Shown here piece after piece: positions 48,955 through 58,944 of a stretch of 64,000 nucleotides of DNA. The translations under genes and the position numbers were made by a program. Below the pieces are notes generated by a model that saw only the letters and a program-made list of their open reading frames with translations, did no database searches and had not been told where the DNA came from. The DNA is from Heterocephalus glaber. Lineage: Eukaryota; Chordata; Mammalia; Rodentia; Bathyergidae. The stretch covers positions 19,654,180 to 19,718,179 of the forward strand of contig NW_004624732.1 of the NCBI RefSeq assembly GCF_000247695.1, read 5' to 3'. Numbering within the stretch: position 1 is the first letter of the stretch; each line of letters starts with the position of its first letter.

Positions 48955-49172
48955 CAAATTTAGTTTTTGCATAGCTAAGGAAGTGAAAAATCAATGTACA
49001 ACACAGGAAAAACTTAAGGCAAGCTACACCTGAGATAGATGATTAATCTCTAAGATATGTAAAGAATTCAAAAATGCCACATCCTATAAAATAAAAGCAC
49101 AATCAAAAGTTGAAGAATTGAAATGAATATATACTTCTCAAAAGAAGTGGTAAAAATAGCCATATCTTCTTT
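48955..49172 (+). mobile_element. L1 element A, piece 3: short ORF2 segment
   Basis: tttagtttttgcatagctaa, ggcaagctacacctgagata and taagatatgtaaagaattca are followed by ttctcaaaagaagtggtaaa. This corresponds to the ORF2 region right after the point reached at 46345 (compare 41660-41880 in element B) and continues to the insertion point of element D. Confidence 0.75.
49156..49172. repeat. Target-site duplication of L1 D, left copy
   Basis: aatagccatatcttctt. The right copy, aatagctggtatcttctt at 55643-55660, differs by a substitution and an inserted base, compatible with an older insertion than B. Confidence 0.75.
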
Positions 49173-50430
49173 TTTAAAAATTAATATTATTGGTACATTT
49201 TAGGTATACAATATAATGACATTCATTATTGAAAATTTGTACCTTTACATAATATTACTTGGTTCTTATTTTTTCCCCATTCCCCTGTCCCACCTTTAAC
49301 CCCTGAATCCCTCCCTATTTACAAAGACTTTGTTTCCATTTTTTCATTTTCTCACATTAATTCCATTCCCTTCTTTCCTTTCTGTTACCCCTCCAACTTC
49401 ACCATCCCTTTTGCCACTTTTCTTTCAATGTCACATTATCTATTATACATTTTAGTCCTTATTTACACTTTCAGTTTCTCACACTAGAGAAACTATTTGG
49501 TATTTACATGTGTGTCCTATTTACTTCACTTAAGAGTATCACCACAATATGCATCCATTTAGCTGTAAATGTCTCTAATTTCTCATTTTTTATGGCTCAG
49601 TAGTGCTCCATTTTATTTTAAAAATCCCCACATTTTCTTTATCCAGTCTCTAGTTGATGGACAATTGCACTGCTTCCAAGTTTTATCTATTAGAAATTGT
49701 GCTGCTATGAACATGGGTGCACATATATCAGTGTGGTGTGATTCTTTTAATTCTTTGGGGAAGATACCCAGCAGGGGAATAGCTGGATCAAATGGGACCT
49801 CAAATCTTAGTTCTTTCAGGTATTTCCATACTGATTTCCACAGTTATTGCACCAGTCTATGCTCACACAAGAAGTGGAACAGTGTTCCTCTTTCCACACA
49901 GCCCCAGCAGCATTTGTTACTTGTTGATTTCATGATAGCAGCCATTCTTTCTGGGGTGAGGTGGAATCTCAGTGTTTTCATTTGCACCTCTCAAATGACC
50001 AGTGATATTGAACATTTTTTCATATGTTTATTTGGTATTTCCACTTTTTTGTCTGAGAAAGGTCTGTTCATTTCAGATGCCCATTTTTGGATTGGGTCTT
50101 TAAAGTTGGGAAGTGGGATTTTTTTAAAGTTCTTTGTATATTCTAGACAGTAGACCTTTGTATGAGGGACAGCTGGTGAAAATTATTTCCCACATTGTGA
50201 GTTGTCTCTTCACACTGTTGGTGCTTCCTATTTCTACTGCTTTGTCTGAGAAATGTATGTTCATTTCAGATGCCCATTTTTGGATTGAGTCTTTAATTTT
50301 GGGAGGTCTGGTTTTGTAAAGTTCTACATAGATTAGAGTTAGTGGACCTTTTTCTGAGGAACAGCAGGTGAAAATTTTTTCCCACATTGTAGGTTGTCTC
50401 TTCACATAGTTGGTGGTTTCTCTTGCTGTG
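49173..50430 (-). mobile_element. L1 element D, 3' part: 3' UTR and ORF2 C-terminus
   Basis: Minus-strand L1 inserted in element A. From the left: A-tail remnant, 3' UTR (ggtacattttaggtatacaa, then the C-rich complement of the purine tract), then the ORF2 C-terminus in reverse (ccccagcagcatttgttact and gtgaggtggaatctcagtgt mirror the CWRGC segment and the following block). It includes an internal tandem duplication at about 50031-50420. The long plus-strand frame at 49569-50153 is antisense and not a gene. Confidence 0.9.
50031..50420 (-). repeat. Imperfect tandem duplication (about 190 bp x 2) inside ORF2 of L1 D
   Basis: Copy 1 at about 50031-50227 and copy 2 at about 50228-50420 share tttgtctgagaaa, tgttcatttcagatgcccat, tttttggattg and cacattgt followed by gttgtctcttcaca. 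Element B has this segment once (41690-41880). The copies differ at many positions, so the duplication is not recent, or it arose between diverged L1 copies. Confidence 0.85.
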
Positions 50431-50442
50431 CAAAAGCTTTTT
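50430..50442. repeat. Target-site duplication of L1 E, left copy
   Basis: gcaaaagcttttt, repeated at 51564-51576. Element D sequence joins seamlessly across the two copies. Confidence 0.92.
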
Positions 50443-51563
50443 TAAAATTTTATTTTATTGGTACATTTTAGGCATACCATATAATGACATTCATCATTGG
50501 ACATTAGCACCTTTACATGATCTCTTGGTTTTTATTTTCCTCCCTTCCCCTGCCCTACCTTCACTCCTCCATCCCTCCCTATTTACAAAAACTTTGTTTC
50601 CATTTTTTTCATTTTCTCACATTAATTACATTCCCTTCTTTCATTTCCCCTACCCCTCCCACTTCCCCTTCCCCTTTGCCCCTTTTTTTCCTATTTCACA
50701 TTATCTATTATACCTTATAGTCCTTATTTACACTTTTATTTTCTCACACTAGAGAAACTATTCAGTATTTACACATATGTCTCCTATTTATTTCACTTAA
50801 GAGTATCACCTCAATGTGCATTCATTTAGCAATAAATGCCTCTAATTTTAAATGATCCAAAAATTCATTTGGAACAAGAAGAGACCTAGAATACCAAAAG
50901 CAATTCTAGGTAACAGAAACATGGCAGGGGGTATCACAGCCCCCAACTTGAAACCATACTACAAAGCTACTGTGGAAAAACAGCATGGTACCAGAAAAGA
51001 AAGAGACATGAGGACCAGTGGAACAGAATAGAAGATGCAGAAACAATTCCAGACAGGGTCAGGCATCTTATCTTTGACAAAGGAGTCAAACACCCTCACT
51101 GGAGGAAAGATAGCCTTCCTAATAAATGGTGCTGGAAAAATTGGGTTTCAATTTCTCCAAAATTAAAACTAGACCTATATCTCTTGCCATGCACTAAACT
51201 AAAATCGAAATGGATTAAAGATCTAAATATAAAAACAGAAATGCTGAGTTGGCTGGAACAAAGGTGAGGTAGAACTCTTGAAGACATTGGTGTAGGAAAA
51301 GATTTTATGAACAAAATCTCAATTGCCTATGAACTAGCACAGTCAACAAATAAGATTTCTTCTTACTAAAAAGCTTCTCCACAGAAAGAAAAACTACCAG
51401 CAGTGTGAAGAGACAACCCAAGATGTGGAAAAAATTTTCACCTGATCTTCCTCCGACAAAGGTCTATTATCTAGAATCTATAAAGAACTTAACAAAATAA
51501 GACCTTCCATATATAAAGACCCAATCAAAAAATGGGCATCTGCAGTGAATAGACATTTCTCAG
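50443..51563 (-). mobile_element. L1 element E: short insertion with 5' inversion (twin priming)
   Basis: Left part (50443-50850) is a minus-strand L1 3' UTR ending at a position equivalent to about 42324 in element B. Right part (50851-51563) is plus-strand ORF2 sequence equivalent to about 41145-41868 of B. The target site gcaaaagcttttt flanks the whole unit. An inverted 5' part joined to a 3' part, with loss of the segment between, is the established signature of twin priming during target-primed reverse transcription. The insertion splits ORF2 of element D. Confidence 0.93.
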
Positions 51564-51576
51564 GCAAAAGCTTTTT

Positions 51577-54483
51577 AATAAGAAGAGGTCCCACTCCATG
51601 ATTGTTTGGTTAGTTCATGGGCAACTGAGGCTTTGTTCATAAAACCTTTTCCTACCCCAACGTCTTCAAGAGTTCTACCTAAACTCTGTTCCAGCCAGTT
51701 CAGCCTTTCTGTTTTAATATTTAGATCTTTAATCCATTTTGATTTTAGTTTAGTGCATGGCAAGAGATATAGGTCTAGTTTTAATTTTGGGGAAATTGAA
51801 ACCCAATTTTTCCAGCACCATTTATTGAAGAAGCTATCTTTCCTCCAGTGAGGGTGTTTGGCTTCTTTGTTGGAGATGAGGTGGCTGAGTGTGTTTGGAG
51901 CTGTTTCTGTATCTTCTAATCTGTTACACTGGTACCCATGTCTGTTTCTTTGCCAGTACCATACTGTTTTTATCACAGTAGCTTTATAGTATAGTTTGAA
52001 GTTGGGAATTGTGATACCGTCTGCCAAGGTTTTGCTACCCAGAATTGCTTTTGTTATACTAGGTCTCTTCTGATTCCAATTGAATTTTTGGATTGTTTTC
52101 TCAAGGTCCATGAAGTAAGATGCTGTGATTTCAATTGGAATTGCATTGAATTTATTTGGCACCTTTGGAAGTGTGGCCATTTTCACTATGTTGATTCTTC
52201 CTACCCAGGAGCAAGAGATGTCTTTCCATTTTCTGATATCCTCTTCTATCTCTCTTTTCAAAGTGCCAGTTTTCAGAGAAGAGGTCTTTGAGTCATTTGG
52301 TTAGGTTGATTCCTAGGTATTTCAGTTTTTTGGATGCTATTNNNNNNNNNNNNNNNNNNNNNNNNNNNNNNNNNNNNNNNNNNNNNNNNNNNNNNNNNNN
52401 NNNNNNNNNNNNNNNNNNNNNNNNNNNNNNNNNNNNNNNNNNNNNNNNNNNNNNNNNNNNNNNNNNCTTCATTTCCTATCTTTATTCCTTTTATTTCTTT
52501 CTCTTGTCTAATTGCCGTGGCTAATGTTTCCAAAACTATATTGAATAGGAGTGGTGATAGTGGACATCCTTGACTTTTTCCTGGTTTTAGTGTGAAGGAT
52601 TTCAGTTTTTGACCATTTAGTATGATATTGGCTGTTGGTTTTTCATAGACAGCTTTTATCATGGTGGATCTTGTCTAATGCTTTTTCTGCATCTATGGAG
52701 ATAATCATATGGTTTTTGTCCTTGGCTCTGTTGATATAGTGCATTACATTTATTGATTTGCATATGTTGAACCATTCCTGCATCCTTGGGATGAATCCCA
52801 TTTGATCAAGGTGTATGATCTTCTTGATGATCTTCTGCATTCTATTTGTCAGTATCTTATTATGGATTTTTGCATCTATGTTCATTAGTGAGATTTCCCT
52901 GTGGTTCTCCTTTTTGGTTGTGTCTTTCTCTGCTTTGGCAATCAAGGTGATACTTGCTTCCAGGAATGAATTATGAAGTATTGCTACCCTTTCAATTTCA
53001 CTGAGGAGTTTAAACAGTAGTGGCAGTAGTTCCTCTCTAAATGTCTTGTAGAATTCAGCAGTAAAGCCATCAGGACTTGGGCTTTTCTTGGTTGGTAAGT
53101 TTTTAATTACATTTTCAATTTCATTGATTGATATTGGGTCATTTAGAATTTTTAGGTCTTCATTCAACTTTGGTAATTCATACTTATCTAGGAATCTGTC
53201 CATTTCTCCTGTGTTTTCCATCTTATTGGCATATAGGTTGTGGAAGTAGGAATTGATAATCCTCTGGATTTCTGCTGAGTCTGTTGTAATTTCATCCTGT
53301 TCATTCCTAACTGCATGGATTTAGGCTTTTTTTTCCCTTTTTCTGATAAGGTTGGCTAAGGGTTTGTCTATTTTGTTTATTCTTTTGAAGAACCAACTCT
53401 TGGCTTCATTAATTGTTTATATCATTCTCTTAGTCTTCATTGCATTGATTTCTGACCTGATCTTTATAATTTCCTCCCTTATATGAGCTTTGCGTTTGTC
53501 CTGCTCTTCTTTTTCTAGAAGCTTGAGGTTCAACATCAGGTAGTGTAATTGTGCTCTCTCTGTTTTCCAAAGATGAGCATTCACTGCTATGAATTTCCCT
53601 CATAAGACTGCTTTCATTGCGTCCCATAGAGTCCTATATGTTGTATTGTCATTGCCATTTAATTGAAGGGACTGTCTGATTTCTTTTTTAATTTTCTCTG
53701 TGACCCATTGGTTGTTCAGAAGTGTGTTGTCCTTTTTCCATATTTTTATGAAATTATTACAATTTCTTTTGCTATTTTTCTCCAATTTCATCACACTATG
53801 GTCTGACAATATACAGGGGATAACTTCAATTCCTCCCTACTTACTTAAACATGTTCTATGAGCAAGTATGTGGGCTATTTTAGAGAATGACCCATGTGCA
53901 GCTGAAAATAATGTGTATTCTGATTTTGTGAGGTGGAACACTGTGTAATCTGTTAAGTTCATTTGTTCAAGAGTTTGAGTTCTGGTATTTTGTTGTTTTT
54001 TTGTGTGTAATTGATCTATTTGTGAGAATGTGGTATTAATGTCCACCACTACTATTACATTTATTAGCACTTAATTGATTTTTCATGTCAGTTAGTATTT
54101 GTTTTATATATTTCGGTACACTAGTGTTTGGTGCATAGACATTTATGATTGTCATCTCTTCCTCTTGGATTCTTCCCTTTATAAGGATGTATTGTCCTTC
54201 ATTGTATCTGTTAATTAGTGTTGGTTTGAAATCCACTTGATCTGCAAAGAGAATAGCTACTCCTGCTTTTATTCAGGTTCCTGTTGCATGGATTATTGTT
54301 TTCCACCCTTTAACTTTCAGTCTATGAGTTTCTTTTTGAATTAAATGCATTTCTTTTATACAGCATATTGTTGGTACTTCTTGACCCATTATGCCAGTCT
54401 ATTTCTTTTGTTTGGTGAATTGAGATCATTAACATTTATGGTTATAACTGAAACATATTGACTTATCATTGCCATGACTTTTT
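51577..54483 (-). pseudogene. L1 ORF2 of element D (5' and middle parts), inactivated
   Basis: Endonuclease and reverse-transcriptase gene of element D. On the minus strand the longest open pieces are 51575-52261 (228 codons from the first [21 protein letters not shown] and NKWCWKNWVSISPKLKLD, fingers/thumb-side ORF2 sequence) and 52643-53221 ([29 protein letters not shown]). The FADD active-site segment should lie in the N run. The endonuclease part, about 53600-54483, is broken into frames of 60-80 codons. The C-terminal part lies at 49560-50430, beyond element E. Several stops, so no active product is expected. Confidence 0.88.
52342..52466. other. Assembly gap (125 N)
   Basis: Run of 125 N inside ORF2 of L1 D. 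By comparison with element B (40701-40894) the missing L1 segment should be about 194 bases, so the N count is not a faithful length. Confidence 0.99.
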
Positions 54484-54593
54484 TTTTTGTTGGATTCTCC
54501 CCCTTTACATTTAATTTCTTTTCTTCCCAGATGGATGCATTCTGATGGGCTTCCTGGGATTGTGATCCTTGTTGTCTTTTCCTATGATATTGT

Positions 54594-55567
54594 CTAAATT
54601 TTTTGGAGTGCTTGTTTGTTATTCATGAAGTTCCTAAGGTGCTCTTTGTCAGGAAAGTATCTTATTTCTCCATCAATTTTGAAAGATAGTTTTGCAGGGA
54701 ACATCAATCTGGGTTGGAGATTCTTTTCGTTTAGGGCTTGAAATATGTTACTTGAAGCTCTTCTTGCCTTGAGGGTTTGCATTGAAAAGTCTGCTGTGAT
54801 TCTGATGGGTTTTCCTTTGTATGTGATTTGTTTCCTTTCTCTAACTGCTTGTAGAATTGGAAATCTTTGGATTTCTGGAATCTTAACTATTATTTGCCTA
54901 AGTGTAGAATTTTTTTGATCATGGCTATTTGGCGTCCTATATGCCTCACTTTTTGTATGCCAAGTTCTTTTCCCCTGGTTAGGAAATGTTCTGCAATTCC
55001 TTCTGTGAACAGTTTTTCTTATGTCATCTGCACTTTTTCCTGTTTCTTGATTGACTCCAATAAATCTTACCTTATTGTTTCCATTGTATAGCAGCTGCTG
55101 GATTGATTTCTTGTGGTCCCTTATTATTTTAAAGAGATTTTTCTTTTCCTGGTCACTAATTGAAGTCTTATCTTCTACATCTGAAATTCTGTCCTCACAT
55201 TGGCTCTTTCTGCTGTGTATACTTTCAATGGAGTTTTTAATTTCTAGGAAATCCTTTTTCATCTGTTTTATGGATTCCATTTGTTTCCTATCTTGGGGTT
55301 TCATCATGTTCCTCACCTCCTCTATTTTTTTTATCTGTGTTGGCTCTAGATTTATTAATCATGATTTGCACTATGGGCACAATCTTTGCTGTTATCTGAG
55401 AAATCATTTCTGATTTCATTATTTTCCAGATCCTCTTTTGTTGCCAGTTCACGGAGTCCAGGTGGTTGAGTATCAGACTGCTCTATCTTATTTCCCTTTG
55501 AGTTGCTGTAGGTGATCTGGAAGTCTGGTTTTGAGACTTGTTTATGTGTCTCCTCATTTCAACCATG
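54594..55567 (-). pseudogene. L1 ORF1 of element D, partly open
   Basis: ORF1p homologue, the trimeric RNA-binding protein of the L1 particle. From ATG 55567 the sequence starts M-V-E-M-R-R-H-I-N-K. A break occurs before an open stretch of 240 codons (55316-54594). This includes a coiled-coil-like segment (MESIKQMKKDFLEIKNSIES), a run QCEDRISDVEDK, and the C-terminal domain KPIRITADFSMQTLKARR. The central part around residues 85-130 of this stretch reads unlike ORF1 of element B, which suggests compensating frameshifts in the RRM region. It is the best preserved ORF1 in the window but not intact. Confidence 0.85.
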
Positions 55568-55642
55568 GTGGGGGGGAGGTATGTGCTGCTGGTGCCTGCG
55601 AGACTCACCTCCTTGGTACTGGGGGAGGTGGTGGTGGCAGTC

Positions 55643-55660
55643 AATAGCTGGTATCTTCTT
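55643..55660. repeat. Target-site duplication of L1 D, right copy
   Basis: aatagctggtatcttctt, the counterpart of 49156-49172. Confidence 0.75.
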
Positions 55661-56470
55661 GAAAATAATGCTCAACATCTTTTGCCATTAGAGAAATGCA
55701 AATTACAACAACACTGAGATTCTATCTTCAGAAAGAATGTTATCATTAAAAACTGAAAAACAAAACAAAACAAATGGTGCTATGAATTTGCAAGGGTGAA
55801 AAGGAACGTCTGCTCATTATTGGTGGGAATGGAGAGTCCTCAGAAAGGTAAGAATATAAATGCCATTCATAGCTGTTTTTATTAGGAATATCTTTCCAAA
55901 ATAGTTAAAGACATCACATTACAGTGATACATGCATACCAATGTTTATGGCAGCACAACTACCAATATCTAAATCTTGAAAATGACCTTTATGTCCATCA
56001 ATAAATAAATGAGTAAAGAAAATGTAGTATATATACACAATGGAGTAACATTCAGCCATAGAGGATAAATTTGAGTCATTTGTGGGAAAATGAATGCACC
56101 ATGAAATCATTATTCTCTGTGAAACAAATCAGATATAGAATGATGTCACATGGTTTCTCTTCATGAGAAATTCAGAGTATAAACAAAAAATAAAATAAAA
56201 TATAGATGATATGAAAACAGCATATTGACTACGTGATCAAAAGGGGATCTGGGAGCTGAAGATTTAGCTCAGTGGTTCTGCCACCTGCTTTGCAAACACA
56301 AGGACCCAAGTTCACTCCGTGGTACCAAAAAAAGGGGGGAGGATCTGGGATTGAGACACATGGGAAGGATGTCAAAGGAAGGGGAAGTAAAAATGATCAG
56401 GATGCAATAATGTATATGTATCAATTTCTCATGAAGATTGCATTAATTATTGACAACATGTACAAATAAA
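55661..56470 (+). mobile_element. L1 element A, piece 4: ORF2 C-terminus and 3' UTR
   Basis: Continues ORF2 directly from piece 3: ataatgctcaacatcttttg, ccattagagaaatgcaaatt, cactgagattctatcttcag, then attattggtgggaatggaga and tccatcaataaataaatgag. The 3' UTR (catggtttctcttcatgaga, caataatgtatatgtatcaa, ttgacaacatgtacaaataa) completes the element. It carries one ID SINE at 56255-56340. Confidence 0.78.
56255..56340 (+). mobile_element. ID-like SINE in the 3' UTR of L1 A, with target-site duplication
   Basis: gctgaagatttagctcagtg, gttctgccacctgctttgca, cacaaggacccaagttcact and ccgtggtaccaaaaaaag. The flanking ggatctggga occurs at 56245-56254 and 56341-56350. Confidence 0.92.
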
Positions 56471-56831
56471 TGGAAAATGTTGAAACAATATGATTAGTAA
56501 TAGGTAGAATTAAGAAGCAGGGATACAAGGAACATTATAAACTGTAACAACTATCATGTTTCAAAACAGAAGTATCAAAACATGCTTTAAACATTAGTGT
56601 TAAAAGATAATATGAAGTTAGAATTAATAAAGTTAAAATTGAAGAACTAAGAAAAGGAAAATAAACTAAAATTCATGATGAAAATGAACAGAGGAGGAAA
56701 TGGAGGTGTATAGGATTGGACAGTATATTGATATAGTCATTACTCAGCTTAGAAAATAAAGGTATATTGTCATAAGTAAAAGATGACTAGGTATATGACA
56801 TTAAAATTATGGTAAATGGTAATAGCAAGAA

Positions 56832-56912
56832 TTAGGGGATAACTCAGTGACAAAGATCTTGACTAGCATACACAAGGCTTTTGCTTTAATCCCCAGCAGG
56901 GAAAAAAAGGTT
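56832..56912 (+). mobile_element. ID-like SINE, old
   Basis: attaggggataactcagtga, cttgactagcatacacaagg and ttgctttaatccccagcagg, then an A-tail. Older type without GGTACC. Confidence 0.6.
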
Positions 56913-57004
56913 ATAACTAGAAAAGAGTCTTCAGGTTAAAAAGAAAATCCAGAGTATATACTAAAAGAATATATAAATATATTGATAAAATATTAATAAC
57001 AGAG

Positions 57005-57185
57005 TAACAGGGGTCATCAAACTTTGTCAATGACCAGATAGTGCATACTTTAGTTGTAAGGATAATACAGTCTCAGTTGCAACTCCTTGCATCTGCCATC
57101 TTACAAGAACAAAAGCTATAGACTGCAAATAAATGAATAGGTGTTTACAGATTTGGTCTAGAGGACATAGATTTCTGACACCTGA
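57005..57185 (+). mobile_element. hAT-type non-autonomous DNA transposon, degraded
   Basis: caggggtcatcaaactttgt, caatgaccagatagtgcata and cagtctcagttgcaactcct match the start of the CAGGGGTCGGCAAAC element (forward). Same family as 29995 and 61330. Confidence 0.55.
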
Positions 57186-57189
57186 AAAA

Positions 57190-57955
57190 ACAAATTGATG
57201 GATTAGATCACAAAATGAAAGAAGTCAGCACTGTATATAAGAATATTTATAAAAAGATATTTTCTTTTAAGAATTTTTAATAATGAGGCATACAATTTAT
57301 ATGCAAAATAAAGTAAAATATTATATTAATATAACCATTTGGATTTAGGGCAAAAGAAAACAACTTTAAAAGAATGAAACATTATTCAATCCATAATGAA
57401 TATTTAATAGGTAAGAATATTTCTACAAAAATATTACATCATCCAAATCCATTTACTAAAATTAGAGAAGTAAAAAACACAGAGCCTTGATGTGTAAGCA
57501 TTATTCCATTAATCTCATTAATCCATGATAGATTGAGAGAGAAAAGTTAAACAACAACAAACAAAATAGAATGCTGTCAAGAACTGAGGTTTCTGAGATA
57601 TATTTTTTGAAATATTTATTGGTGCATTTTAGATCTACATAATGATAACATTCATCATAAGATATATGTACCTGCACTTTTTGTTCTTCACAGAGCTCCA
57701 TGAAGCATAGTATGAATGCAAAAAGATCCATACATTGTGCCATGCAAACTATGAAAAGAGAACACAACAGAAGAATAAAACACTGGTCACATACAGGAAA
57801 GCACCAATGAAATTAACAGCTTCCTTTTCATGTGTAACAGAGAGGACAGGAGCCAAACAAGATGGAGATGACATATGTGGAGTACTTGGAGGCAGAGAGG
57901 TGGTGACCGCTAAGCATTTCATACCCCAAAAAACTGTCTTTCAAATGCTAACATG
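57190..57955. other. AT-rich sequence, no gene seen
   Basis: A short L1 3'-UTR-like scrap lies at about 57600-57680 (ttattggtgcattttagatc, ataatgataacattcatcat, minus strand), similar to the ends of D and E. Otherwise nothing recognised. Confidence 0.4.
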
Positions 57956-57971
57956 ACACAGAGACATTCTT

Positions 57972-58063
57972 TTTCTTTTTTTTTTTTTTGGTACCGGGGA
58001 TTGAACTCGGGCCCTTGCGCTTGCGCAGCAGGTGGTGAAACCACTGAGCTAAATCCCCAGCCA
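57972..58063 (-). mobile_element. ID-like SINE with 16-bp target-site duplication
   Basis: T-run, ggtaccggggattgaactcg, ggcccttgcgcttgcgcagc and ccactgagctaaatccccag on the plus strand. Duplication acacagagacattctt at 57956-57971 and 58064-58079 without mismatch, so a recent insertion. Confidence 0.95.
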
Positions 58064-58079
58064 ACACAGAGACATTCTT

Positions 58080-58940
58080 AATGACCAAAAGCCAACAGAA
58101 TTTATTGCTTCTGATTTATGTGATAACAAAGTTCTTCAGAATAAAAGAAAATGGCACCAAGTGAACCAAAGTATAAAAACATAATCAAAATGGTAAATAT
58201 GTGTGGTAATGTGGAAGATTTCATAGATTTTAGTTACATTTTCTGTTAGTTTTCAACAATGTAAAATTTTACAAAGTAATTAGAGCACTATTTTATTAGA
58301 TAGTGATATGCAGTGATGCCTTGATTCGTGGACTTATTTCACTCCATGGTTCTGGGGTGCATGGCTGTGGAGAAGATGCCCTAGACTTTGTTCTTCACAC
58401 AATTCAGAGTCTGCAAACAGAAGCAAAATTCTGCCAAATGCTTTTGTTTGCAAACACTTCAGTTCATGAAGAGAAGTGTTTGTGAACCTAGTTATATATA
58501 AAATTATGATAGAAAATTGTATCTAATTTTAAAAGAATGAAATGTATATTTATATGAAAGTCATATTACATATAATATATGCAATAATAGAAGTTTTGAA
58601 GTTTTCTCTGTATACATTCCTGCATGTATGGATAGCACAAAGAAGGAAAGTAGAAAAGGTTTAATATTTTAATGAAATTACATTACAACTAATTTAGAAA
58701 ATATTGTGATAAATTTAAATGTTTATTTTCAGTAGTGGAGAAGTAACTAGGAAAATAACTTCCATACTAGTAAAAGGTTTCAAAAATTAATTTGAGACAA
58801 TAAAATATATGTAGGTAATAGTAAAGAAGACAATAAAGGAAAAACAAAAATTACATGAAATATATGCAAAATAAATAGCAAAATGTGGAATGTGAATCCA
58901 ATGGAAAACAGCTGAAAATTAATCAAAAGCTAGAATCTTC
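58080..58940. other. AT-rich sequence, no gene seen
   Basis: Moderate complexity near 58300-58480, otherwise A/T-rich. No recognised feature. Confidence 0.3.
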
Positions 58941-58944
58941 TGGT

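Larger units (their letters stand above)
51577..55642 (-). mobile_element. L1 element D, 5' part: most of ORF2, ORF1 and a short 5' leader
   Basis: Resumes the ORF2 sequence of D after element E. In the reading direction (right to left): a leader of about 75 bases, ORF1 starting at ATG 55567-55565, ORF2 from about 54480, then through the reverse-transcriptase region to 51577. A run of N interrupts it at 52342-52466. Frameshifts and stops are present. The right target-site duplication is at 55643-55660. Confidence 0.92.

Noticed and set aside
49569..50153. 194-codon open frame on the plus strand
   Set aside because: It is the antisense strand of L1 D ORF2 and 3' UTR. The minus strand carries the recognisable ORF2 C-terminal sequence.
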